From positions 2,829,674-2,893,673 of the forward strand of contig OY725501.1 of the NCBI GenBank assembly GCA_963281255.1: a DNA stretch of 64,000 bases. Reading direction: 5' to 3'. The notes under the pieces were generated by a model. The model did no database searches. It was not told where the DNA came from and saw only the letters and a program-made list of their open reading frames with translations. Position 1 is the stretch's first letter. The number at the start of each line of letters is the position of its first letter. Shown in pieces: positions 30,256 to 40,750 of this stretch. The stretch comes from Aphrocallistes beatrix. Taxonomy: Eukaryota > Porifera > Hexactinellida > Sceptrulophora > Aphrocallistidae. Made by a program: the position numbers and the translations under genes.

Positions 30256-31530
30256 ATGTCGAAAAGAGCCAAATCTACTCAAGGTGGATCCACCCGCAAA
30301 TCTTCTAGAAATTCTGTGAAGAGCGGAGAGAGTAAAAAAGGAGGAGACTTCAAGTTCGACATGAAATGGGTAGAGCTCGGGGATGCGTTGGCGAAAGGGG
30401 TGAAGCCAGTCGTGTGTCTGGACGGACCAGATTGTAAGCCTTCAAGTAAGATCGCTGCTTTTGACATCGACTACACCATAGTAAAGCCTAAATCTGGTAA
30501 GAAGTTCAGTCAGAACAAAGACGACTGGATCTTCCTCTACGATGAGGTCCCGAAGAAGCTGAAATCCCTCTCAGACGACGGCTACAAACTGGTTTTCATC
30601 ACGAACCAAGGAGGTATAGAGAAGGGCCGCACCGACCTCAATGAACTGCAATACAAGTTCTGTCGTATCACAGAGGAGATAGGCTGTCCGGTACAAGTAT
30701 ACATCCTGACAGGGTACAACCACTTCCGTAAGCCTAACACGGCTGTGTGGGAGCTGATGCAGGACCAACTGAATGGCGGGATTAAGGTTGACTTGGATAA
30801 GAGTTTGTATGTGGGAGACGCAGCTGGGCGGGACAAGGACTGGTCGCCCGGGAAACCCAAGGATTTCTCCTGTGATGACCGGAAGTTCGGGACGAATGTC
30901 GGCGTCAGTTTCTCTACCCCTGAAGAGTTCTTTCTAGGAGAGGCGAAGTGTACCAGTTTCAACTGGCGCACTATAGACCCCAGCCACCTGTTAGCTAACT
31001 GCGAGGGGAAACAGGCGCCAGACTACTCGGACATTCCGAGCAAGAGCCAGGAGCTGATCCTGATGGTGGGCTGTCCCGCCAGTGGGAAGTCCACCTTCAC
31101 TAAGCGCTACTTGGTCCCCGCGGGCTATGTCCAGGTGAACAGGGACACCCTGACCACCCCGGCTAGGTGTCAGAAGGAGACGGAGAAGGCGATGAAGGAG
31201 GGGAAGAGTGTCTGTGTGGACAATACCAACCCTAAATCCGCTGACCGCGGGGCGTATATCGCGATGGCTAAGCAGAATAAAATCCCTGTGCGCTGTCTCT
31301 CCTTCACCACCCCCTCTGACATCTCCACCCACCTCAACTACTTCCGACAGAGCCAGACTCAGGGAGAGGTCAGGCGCATCCCCGTGGTGGCCTACCGCGT
31401 GTACGACAAGGCGTTCGAGGCTCCCTCCACGGAGGAAGGAATCGACGAGATAATCGAGATAGAGTTCCATCCTAAGTTCGATAGCGATGAGGATAAGACT
31501 ATGTTCGGTCTGTGGACACCTGAGCCATAG
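30256..31530 (+). CDS. PNKP: Polynucleotide kinase 3'-phosphatase lacking FHA
   Basis: PNKP removes 3'-phosphates and phosphorylates 5'-OH ends during strand-break repair. The single exon encodes 424 residues from the ATG in AAAATGTCG. The phosphatase domain carries the HAD motif at about residues 70-74 (FDIDYTIV; the usual DxDGT has Tyr here), then FITNQGGI, the substrate loop YNHFRKPNTAVWE and YVGDAAGRDKDWSPGK. The kinase domain begins with a P-loop GCPASGKST near residue 273 and continues with VNRDTL and VCVDNTNP, then the lid region. The protein starts directly with a basic tail, so the FHA domain of vertebrate PNKP is absent. FHA-less forms are known in nematodes and fission yeast. Recruitment through phosphorylated XRCC1/XRCC4 by FHA would not be possible in this form. 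Confidence 0.93.
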   Translation: MSKRAKSTQGGSTRKSSRNSVKSGESKKGGDFKFDMKWVELGDALAKGVKPVVCLDGPDCKPSSKIAAFDIDYTIVKPKSGKKFSQNKDDWIFLYDEVPKKLKSLSDDGYKLVFITNQGGIEKGRTDLNELQYKFCRITEEIGCPVQVYILTGYNHFRKPNTAVWELMQDQLNGGIKVDLDKSLYVGDAAGRDKDWSPGKPKDFSCDDRKFGTNVGVSFSTPEEFFLGEAKCTSFNWRTIDPSHLLANCEGKQAPDYSDIPSKSQELILMVGCPASGKSTFTKRYLVPAGYVQVNRDTLTTPARCQKETEKAMKEGKSVCVDNTNPKSADRGAYIAMAKQNKIPVRCLSFTTPSDISTHLNYFRQSQTQGEVRRIPVVAYRVYDKAFEAPSTEEGIDEIIEIEFHPKFDSDEDKTMFGLWTPEP

Positions 31531-31742
31531 CTGTGATTCTTTCCTACACATGTATGACTCTACACAAGTTCTCTCTCCCAACCATACATACTGTGCCTAT
31601 TTTAACTCTCAATTCTTACCTAACACAATGTAGATGTATTATTTCAATAGGACATAGTACTGTGCTATAATTCTGAACTCTTCTCGGCGTATTTGTTAAC
31701 TAATTCCCTGTCACTAGCATCCATACCTAGAGATTAGTTGCA

Positions 31743-33076
31743 ATGACGTCAGCACTTGCCAAGATATTCGGAACGAAGAAGGGAGCTGCTCCCTCCAGCG
31801 AGGACGCCATCACCAAACTGAGGTCGACGGAGGACATGCTAGAGAAGAAGTCCGCCTTCATCGAGAAGAAGATCAACGAGGAACTAGCCACTGCGAAGAA
31901 GTGCGGAACTAAGAACAAGAGAGGTGAATTTCAAAACTAATTTATTCTGTTTCATCACATATTAGTTATACGTATATGTCCATCTTGTTGCGCCAGTGAG
32001 TTAATGACGTCATCATGTGTTCTTAGGCGCTCTTCAGGCTCTGAAGCGCAAGAAGCGGTTGGAGAAGCAGCTGGGTCAGATCGACGGGACTCTCTCCACC
32101 ATCGAGTTCCAGAGAGAAGCGCTGGAGAACGCGAATACTAACACTGAAGTGCTGAAGAACATGAAGTTCGCAGCCGACGCACTAAAGAACGCACACAAGC
32201 AACTGTCAGTTTCCTTTATTAGAATTAATAATTATTTTTCTTTGAAATTCCTTTTATGACATTGCACGTATCCTAGTGACGTTGATGATCTGCACGACCT
32301 GATGGATGACATTGACGAGCAGACTCAGATAGCACAGGAGATCACGGACTGCATATCTAATCCAGTAGGGTTTGGCAACGACATTGATGAGGTAATTGCA
32401 GTATATGCTTGCTTAGCTGTTAGGTTAGGAACTGCCTACTCATGTTGCGTATCGTGTAGGATGAATTGACTGCAGAGTTAGACGAACTGATGAGTGAGGA
32501 GCTAGAGAAGGATCTACTCGACGTGGACACGAAGCATCTCCCAGAAGTTCCCAAGTTGGAAGAAGGTAGAGTGGAACTGCTTTCTAGATTCCAGGGTTGA
32601 GGTTTGTCTGTCCAAACACAGGTCTTGGACACGACTTTAGCAAACCTGGTTTAAACTGGACAAAACCAAATGAACTCGCAATAATAAATACAATAGTACA
32701 AAGAATCCTAATTTGAGAAGATATAGAATCTGATTCGAACAAAGATGTTCACCATTACTCTAAACCGTTTGTGTACAATCTCTAAAAAACATAATAACTA
32801 GGATTGTTTGAGTATAAAAAATTTTATACCTAATCAAGCTTGTCACATAACTTAAGAGTCACCCTGTAGAAGCTAATAAAAAATATTTTCGGTTAATCGG
32901 GGCAAAATGTCCTCTGACCGATGTGACCCAAATAAGCGGAGTCGACTGTAATTACATATGAGATTTTCTCGCTTTCTTCTTCAGATATTACTGCTCCTAT
33001 CAAGGCGCCTAAAGTGAAGTCTAAAGTCGCAGCAGATGACGGGGAGCTGGCACTGCTGCAGGACTGGGCCTCATAG
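31743..33076 (+). CDS. CHMP4: CHMP4 (Snf7/VPS32) ESCRT-III subunit
   Basis: CHMP4 polymerises into the ESCRT-III filament that cuts membrane necks. Five exons, 31743-31923, 32027-32204, 32277-32391, 32460-32565 and 32985-33076, join in frame to 223 residues, the usual size. The basic helical core is highly conserved (DTLSTIEFQREALENANTNT-like sequence in exon 2; QALKRKKRLEKQLGQIDGTL). The acidic helices include DLHDLMDDIDEQ and DELTAELDELMSEELEKDLL. The C-terminal ELALLQDWAS resembles the Bro1/ALIX-binding helix of CHMP4. The N-terminal MTSALAKIFGTKKG matches the membrane-inserting ANCHR-like helix region. Intron 4 carries the end of a pogo-like MITE. Confidence 0.94.
32868..32948. repeat. 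Truncated pogo-like MITE in CHMP4 intron 4
   Basis: The right part (AGAAGCTAATA, ATTTTCGGTTAATCGGGGCA, AAGCGGAGTCGACTG) closely matches the reverse complement of the copy at 10380-10535. The other terminus is missing. The host gene's splice sites are intact. Confidence 0.75.
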
Positions 33077-34355
33077 CACGCACGGTTGCATTCCATTCTG
33101 TCCATATTTAGCTGAGACTGTTCAACACTCAAATTAAGCTTTTGTTTCTGAAAGAGTGTATTCCCATTTGTGTTATATTCTTGAATGTGTTTTAGTGGTG
33201 TCAATATTAACATGGCTGTGTCCATACTACTGCCACACTGTGTTTGTCCCATTGAATTATTGTACTGTCTCTGTTGTCATGTAATCACATAGAGCATAGA
33301 TGTGAATATAGATTTTATGAGAAGAATGTTATAACTCGCATGCTATGTTTTGTTGTCTGAGAAAGAAAAACGAAATTTAGATCTCAAACCACTACGTAGG
33401 TCCTTAATACTCATTCTTTTTGAATTGATAAGAATTCGGTTCCATTCCTCTATTTCACAAGATATCGGGTGATATCCAAAACCTGAGATTATCCAATAAG
33501 AACTGACTAACATAGTAAGATGTAGTATTGCATACTCTGTGAATTACACGCTTCAACGGCACAATGGATTCAGAGATGAGCCCGAAGGGCGACTCAAGAC
33601 ACAAAGTGTCCGCAAGCCGCGCAGTGCGAGCAAGCGAGGTTTGCTTGTCAGTAATAAAGCATCGAATACATATAATGTATTCAGAGAATTAAGCGCTCTG
33701 CAAATATACGAGTGCATTCAATACTCTGTACATATTAAACTTTAAAAGAACATTTCAGTCTTGTCCAGGTCATTCATGTAGTGGGATAGATGTGAAGCAG
33801 GACTGAAATAATGTAAAGCTCCATTCTGAATGCCCCTGGTTGTGCCTATTGGTAGAAGAGTTAAACTACTGATTATGCTGAGGAGAGGCCTCTGATAGGA
33901 TTGCGATATAATTATGGTATGAATCCTAATAGAGCATGTTACAAATTCCTGGCTGTTAGCAAGAAAAATAGTTCCTCACTTTACTTTGGGGTGAAGTGCC
34001 TAGTATTTATTAGCTTTAAATAATCTCAACCGTCACACCCATAACACAATACACAGTATTTTAGGAATGTATTTATATGAAAAAAATTCAATCCAAATTA
34101 TTATGAAGACATGCGTAGTTGAATTTTGAGTTAATGAAATGCCTCCTGCTCGCTTTCTCTTGGAAGTCATTATTTTGGACGCTGAATCAACTTAGCTTAA
34201 ATAAGCAAAAGAATTTGATTGGTCTGAGAATTGTGAAATTTTAAGTGCATTAATATAAAACTGTTCCACTCAACTGAACACATTAATATACGGTACTAGG
34301 AGAATATCCTCAATTCCTGACTGAATCTGTTTAGTTATAATATTAGTACAGTGCA
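33077..34355. other. Intergenic between CHMP4 and UBE2G1
   Basis: Contains a fragment of the nested-palindrome family at about 33577-33645 (ACACAAAGTGTCCGCAAGCC and CGAGCAAGCGAGG). No gene was seen; the frames at 32893-33252 (minus) and 33539-33745 lack support. Confidence 0.5.
33577..33645. repeat. Fragment of the nested-palindrome family
   Basis: Contains GCCCGAAGGGCGACTCAAGA, ACACAAAGTGTCCGCAAGCC and AGTGCGAGCAAGCGAGG, corresponding to the right half of the 6038-6238 element. Diverged. Confidence 0.65.
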
Positions 34356-36008
34356 ATGGCTTCTAAGAGTATGGACCAAGCGACACTCCTCCTGAAGAAA
34401 CAGTTAGCAGGTTTGTTATTGTCTTCCCAAATTAAATTCACACTTTATTTAATTTTGTTTTTTTGTTTGTTTGTTTAGAATTACAAAGAACGCCGGTGGA
34501 TGGATTCTCTGCTGGACTGGTGGACGAAAGCAATTTGTTTCTATGGGAAGTGCTGGTAGTGGGACCTCCTGACACCTTGTAGTATCCTCTCTGACACTTT
34601 CGCTTATACGGAAATTAAGCTTTATTTTTTAAAATTTAGATAAAACTACGTGGTTAAAGATAGAATTCTATATTAACTCACCTATTCCGGAAAAATTCCT
34701 GTCCAACCATATGCCGTATTTCTTTGAGTAATTGTCTGGTCGGTTCTTAATTTAGAAGGCCTTTATTTGTAGTTTTATTCGAAGGAATATTTTATTCAAA
34801 TTGCAGTCAGGGTCGCTTATTTTGAACCTGTTTAATATGAACATCCGTTTTATAAAATAATAGAATTTGATTGGTCAGCACAATTTGTCACCTATCTCGG
34901 CGAGGTGTAAAGATTTCGGCTAGAGTTAGTAATAACTCGTATCGAAATAAAACATTATTTACTAATTAATTTATATTATTGTATTATTTATTCTGATGTG
35001 TTTCTAAACGGATTAAGTGAGGGAGGGTACTTCAAAGCACACTTGAATTTCCCGAAAGACTTTCCTGTGAAGCCTCCCAAGATGAAGTTTGTTTCCAACA
35101 TCTGGCATCCCAACGGTACGTCCTATCCACCCCACACAGTTTAGTTACGGATAACCTCCACCCCTGGAGACATAGTCCAGATAGGAGGGTAACCAACCAG
35201 TCATATCTGGGACTATCTGAACTTTCTTATTTCATATTAGAACGTATTTTGCACAGAAATTACTCAAAAAAAGATTTTACTCTTAGAAAAGAAAAATTGA
35301 AATTCACACGATAGTTTTATAAATCTAAATATTGACAGCGAGTGAAGCTAACACATTTAGTTTGTTAAAATGTTAATAATGTGTCTAGTGTACGAGGATG
35401 GAGAGGTGTGCATCTCTATCCTGCACGAGCCTGGAGAGGACAAGTTCGGGTACGAGAAGGCGTCGGAGAGGTGGTCTCCTGTCCACACGGTAGAGTCAGT
35501 GGTCCTCTCTGTCATCTCCATGCTGTCAGACCCCAACCCTGAATCTGCAGCAAACGTATTAGCCGCTGTAAGTATTGCAGATACACTCATACCGATTTCA
35601 TGTCTAAATAAGGAAATGTCCATATATGGACTCATTGGCGCTGATCATGCTGGAATTGAGGTAGAAGCATAACATGTTGGCTCCACGGCCATTTAGGAAC
35701 ACAAGGGATTTGATATAAGTTTTAAATAGCGCCACACTTTGTGGAATTTAAAAGTAGAGTCTTCTACTAATCCCATTCTCTGTCTGCACTGACAGAGAAT
35801 GGGATTAATAGAAGACTCTACTTTATATTCGCATACAGAAGGATACCCCTGAAAGGTGTTGAATGTCCCATTCATTAATCCAGTAAACGTATTGCATTAA
35901 ATCAGGGTTATGAATTGTGTCTCTATGTAGAAAGAAGTGCGTGAGTTTCCGGCAGAGTTTAAAAAGAAAGTTCGAAAGTGTGTACGGCAGAGTCAGGATA
36001 ATCTATAG
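34356..36008 (+). CDS. UBE2G1: Ubiquitin-conjugating enzyme E2 G1
   Basis: This E2 transfers ubiquitin and builds Lys48 chains, with roles in CRL4 substrate turnover. Five exons, 34356-34410, 34479-34581, 35018-35115, 35389-35567 and 35931-36008, join in frame to 170 residues, exactly the length of human UBE2G1. Key segments are [52 protein letters not shown] and the active site [20 protein letters not shown]. The catalytic Cys is at about residue 93, followed by the 13-residue acidic insertion typical of the G/R subfamily. The C-terminal helix reads [16 protein letters not shown]. Two exons are shorter than 100 bp. Intron 4 contains a strong 33-bp-arm hairpin. Confidence 0.95.
35752..35823. 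repeat. Near-perfect hairpin, 33-bp arms, in UBE2G1 intron 4
   Basis: Positions 35752-35784 and 35791-35823 are reverse complements with one mismatch and a 6-nt loop (TGCACT). It is intronic, so the sense transcript would contain the stem. It could be a foldback repeat or a microRNA-like precursor. Confidence 0.9.
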
Positions 36009-36367
36009 CAGGAATGCACTACAAAGATTGTACAAAGTCTTCGAGAACCTTTTTAATGTGATCCATGTGCACTCTCCATCTCTTCACATGTCTCAATTCT
36101 CTCTCCATATATTATTATGATGTATTTGTGTGTATAGTGATTGTGCGTACTGAATTACTACTACTGATGTTGAGTCCTGTCAAATCTATTGTGTCGATAA
36201 GTAATTGGATTTTGTTCTCTCACGATACTACGTAATAGTAATTGTTTCTGTAGCCAGCACTATAACTGCGGTTTTTAACAAAAGTGAACTTGCCATGTAC
36301 GTAATATTCTAGAGTAATTAAACACTGTTTGTGAAGTGAAATAGGATCTAGTCTCATTCTAAACAGA
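36009..36367. other. Short spacer between UBE2G1 and PDK1
   Basis: UBE2G1 3' region and PDK1 upstream region. Nothing else was recognised. Confidence 0.5.
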
Positions 36368-39300
36368 ATGAGTGAAGTTGTTAAACCAGTCCCCGTAGAA
36401 TCCGACCAGGTCTCCCCGTCTAGTAGCTCCAAAACCACCGAACCTCCTCCTGTTACCAATGGGGACAACACCCCAGAACAAGCGACCCCCAACACCCCAT
36501 CGGAAGGAAACACCTCCACCCCAAAACCTCGCAAATCTACCGACGTTGCCAAGAAAAAGCCAGAGGACTTTACCTTTGGTAAAGTAATCGGTTCAGGTTC
36601 TTACTCAGAAGTAGTGCTGGCACAGGAGAAGTCCACAGGGCAAGAGTTCGCGATTAAGATTCTCGAGAAGGCGCACATAATAAAGTATAAGAAAGTGCCC
36701 TACGTTACAAGGGAGAAAGAAGTCAGTTCATTCCCTTTCTCACGATTTAATTCAGGATATTACTCTGCCCTGTGTAGGTATTGCAAAAACTGGATCACCC
36801 TTTTTTCATCCGCTTATATTTCACTTTCCAAGACAAAGATAGGCTATATTTCGGTCTGACATACGCCAAGAAAGGAGAGCTCCTACACTACATAAAACGG
36901 ATGGGATGTTTCGACATCCTCGCTACACAGTTCTACTCTGCTGAGATAATCCTAGCACTGGAATACATGCATTCCAGAGGGATTATCCATAGAGACCTGA
37001 AACCGGAGAATATCCTGCTGGGAGAGAACATGCACATTCAGATAGCTGACTTTGGCACAGCTAAACTCCTAGATGAAGGTAGTAATTCAACTATTACCCT
37101 TGCTTAATAATGCTGGCAAATTGCGAGCAAGTTTGGCTCATTGTACGTACGTTTTGTGCTAGGAATAAACATTCTTAGCTTTTTGGCACATTAATTCGAT
37201 ACCGCATATTATACTTAGAAATCATAATAAAATTGTGCAATCAATTGGACCATGATTATCAGTTATGCTTACTAATCGCTAAAATAATTAAGATTATTAT
37301 GTCATAGTAAAAGAGTTTATCTGAATTTTCCACTTCTCTTCAGGGCAAAAGGACTGTAAAGCCAACTCTTTCGTGGGGACAGCAGAGTATGTGAGTCCTG
37401 AGCTGCTGACGGCTAAGTCCGCCTGCAAAGCCTCGGACATCTGGGCACTGGGCTGCATCGTGTACCAGCTGCTGGCCGGGAAACCGCCCTTTCACGCCAC
37501 CACGGAGTACCTGGTCTTCCAGAGGATCACCAAGCTGGACCTGGTCATACCCGGGGGCTTCCCCGAGATAGGGTCCGACCTCGTCACCAAGCTGCTCGTG
37601 CTGGACCCTGAGAAGAGACTGGGCGCGGAATCAAGCGGCGGGTACAAACTCCTCAAAATCCACGAATTCTACGAAGGTATTTCCTGGCTGAGCTCTGTCA
37701 ATATAATAATCTTTTTTAATCATTTTTTAATCCGGATCCGGTTTTGGCAGATGTTGAATTAGCTATGAATGGTTATTGTTAAAAACCTAAAATCAAAGTT
37801 TATGTCCAGTTCTCAAAGTCTCCAGAAATATTCTGCTACTTTTTTCCTCAAAAATAAGAGTTAATAGGTAGTAAGTAAATAGAGCATTAGGATCTTTCGA
37901 TCCATGATCGAAATATCCGGATCGTGATCCTTTTTTTGAGGATCGAGGTCGGATCGAAACTTTTACTGAATTCGATCCGATCCTTTTTCTTTTTAATCCC
38001 CAAGTTGGAGGTGAAAGTGTTGAAATTTATGTTGATTAAATATGTATTTTTAATGTGTTTTATGGTTTGAATACTAACTTAAGCACTAAGTACGCCCCAG
38101 GCTGCCGCAGACGTACGGACATTGCACGCCGTCCATGCCATAAGGCATCTCCTTCCAGGAGCTGTACTAAAAATGATAGTCCTCTGACTATTATTGAAAG
38201 GATCTTTTTGTGGATCGTGATCGGATCGAAGATCCTTTTATAAGTTAGGATCTGGATCTAGATCCTTTTTTTGAGGATCGACTAATGCCCTACAAGTAAA
38301 TTTATGTCTTGAGTAAAGTCTCATAAGTTTCACGCAAGTAAGAATGCCCTGGAATATTCTTCTCCCGAACGTAAAAACACCCTCATCCCAGAATCTTACT
38401 AGTTTTGTTACAAAGGCCACACCCATGTCCTTGTAGATCCATTAGATCAGACTCTGCTTGGCTTCACCATTAATGTTCACTTATCAGTGTAGATTGCGAT
38501 ATTATTATTAAATAATTTCAATTGGCTTCTTCGATTAAAATTGCATGGTGAACTCCCCAGCTTAATTCACCATCAACTTGAATGTACCGTACAGTACTGG
38601 ATAGAAAGAACAGATTAACCTTAACTTTAGCTGATACTTTTCAGCTTGTGCGTTTGCCTATTTGTGCAAGCATGAATGATTGAATATTTACTCTACTCTA
38701 GGCATCGATTGGGAACACCTACACCTACAGAAACCTCCCCCCATTCAGCCCTACCTGCCCATGACCAGTGAGGGGAAGGCGGACATCAAGGGAGCTAACC
38801 GCTACTCCCGTGTAGACGTGGACCAGCAGATTAAAATGGACATGGAAAACCTCGGTGACATCCTCAGTTTGCCTGAAGGCCAGGAACTCAGCCAGGAGAA
38901 GAAGGAACTGCTAGAAAAGCAGGCCGCCACTTCCATCTGGCACAGGTAAAGCTACGCAAATCAATGCTTATGTATATCAAATCAATACAGTTATAGCATC
39001 ATATGACTTAAAACTGAATATTGTGTAAGCTTTAGTACGTTATTCTGAGCTAAAATTGAGGTATGCAATTGCAACTAAATTGATGTAATAAAGGTGATGG
39101 TTGATAATGTTTGAGATTCTAGATATAATGATATGATCAGATTTACACTCCTGACCATTACAGGATCATAATTTACAGTCTGTAGTATCTCAATGACTTT
39201 TCAGGAGAGCGTTTAATGCTGAGAAACCTTATCTGATGAAAGTTAATTATTTATCATTTCTACTATTTTTTGTTAAATGCATTCATAATCCGACACTTTG

Positions 39301-39697
39301 TGCCACCTGACCAGTCACCATTTTCTGCTTTCTATGCCAGCATATCAGAACACATCCTCTACGATGGCAGTAGTTCCGATGCACTGATATTATTATTCCT
39401 ATTTTCAGATTTTCTCCCACCGAGATCATAGTGAAGACGGGGCAGATCGAGAAGCGCAAAGGTCTCTTCGTTAAGAAGCGTCAGCTAATCCTAACCGAGA
39501 AGCCCCGTCTCATCTACATAGACCCGGTCAGTAACGAGGAGAAGGGGGAGATTCCCTGGTCCGAGCATCTGAATGTCGAGGTGAAGAACGCGCGCACTTT
39601 CTTCATCCACACTCCTTCTCGCACTTACTACCTTGAAGACCTCAACAACGGAGCCCAGGGATGGGCAGATGCCATAGAGAGCTATCACAAGAAATAA
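36368..39697 (+). CDS. PDPK1: 3-phosphoinositide-dependent kinase 1 (PDK1)
   Basis: PDK1 phosphorylates the activation loops of Akt, S6K, SGK and PKC. Five exons, 36368-36721, 36778-37078, 37344-37676, 38702-38945 and 39409-39697, join in frame to 506 residues. After a Ser/Thr/Pro-rich N-terminus, the AGC kinase domain begins near residue 65. It shows the glycine loop GSGSYSEV, the catalytic Lys in FAIKILEK, HRDLKPENILL, DFGTAK, and the activation segment ANSFVGTAEYVSPELL whose Ser corresponds to the autophosphorylated Ser241 of human PDK1. A linker follows and includes LLEKQAATSIWH, a family signature. The C-terminal PH domain spans about 412-506 (KRKGLFVKKRQLILTEKP, GEIPWSEHL, FFIHTPSRTYYL). 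Intron 1 is only 56 bp. Intron 3 (1 kb) holds a GATC-rich element. Confidence 0.95.
37880..38292. repeat. GATC-rich inverted-repeat element in PDK1 intron 3
   Basis: The ends are related inverted repeats: TAGAGCATTAGGATC on the left and GATCGACTAATGCCCTA on the right. Each 90-110-bp terminal region packs about nine GATC tetramers as overlapping GGATCG/CGATCC motifs, around an AT-rich centre that is nearly free of them. The ends suggest a hAT-like non-autonomous element, but the superfamily is uncertain. Confidence 0.7.
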
Positions 39698-40750
39698 TTC
39701 CGACTAGAATTATTTCCTATTATTTAATGGAGTCATAATTATTTCAAGGATTTGTACATTTGGCTCTCAGATAGATTGATTCAGTCCTTGCACGGACTAC
39801 TAATGCTCTCCTAGTAACATTTTGCTTTTTACCTCCCATACTGTTGTATATACACACCTGTAGTTCTAGATCAGGCTTGACCTACTGTGACATCACGTAC
39901 GTGTATTTCCATGCATGCTTGTTCAATTATAGTATTACTCAATTTAAGCCTTAATTTCATAATGTAGCCTCTTTAATTGGCTGGTTCATTAGTCATATTT
40001 TCGATATGTCTGAAAATTGTCTGACTAAATTACTATGATTATAATTTTACGAATTGAGCACAACTAAGTTCGTGTACAGATCTACGTGTAAACTCCTTTT
40101 TACGATCGAAACGCTATTTTGAATCTACCAACTGACTTTTGTAACTTTCCTCTGGATTTAATTATCTACCATCATCATGTGTTTGGTAGACTTTCTGCAT
40201 TGTATTGAAAGCTTATTAATAATTTTCTTACAATAAAAATGTCCAAAAGCTTTAATAAAAAGAGCTTTGATAATTTCTATGATTAATAAGGTGCTATCGC
40301 GACATGATTACTAACTCCTTTATCATAACAAGTTGAATTGAATGTGTTGATTAGGTTAAATAATGGATGCTATCTCGGTAGAATTTATCAAACTGAAAGT
40401 GTATCGCTCACAAAAATATTACTTATTATTTGTTGACATTTCCCTAATAAGTTGTTTACTTGGCAAAGTATTGTTTGTTTGTTTTTTTGAAAGCAAACTG
40501 AAACTGAAAAGTCATTGCACAATAGCAACAGCAAATGCAAATGTGATAATAGAATTGTTTAATGAATGAATCAGGAATCTTCCCCAATAATATTTCTCTC
40601 ATATTATTAATAAGCATATTTAACTACACACATCATTTTACTCGAAAAGTATAAAAACCAAATAAATTTCAATTCAGGAAAAGTGAATTTCAAAAAAAGA
40701 AAACCAGCAAGAAACATATCAAAAAGGATCAGATTAATCAAGCCAAAGCC
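39698..40750. other. Intergenic between PDK1 and NF-kB
   Basis: AT-rich. It probably includes the NF-kB 5'UTR and promoter, but no site could be assigned. The frame at 40363-40569 is not convincing. Confidence 0.45.
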
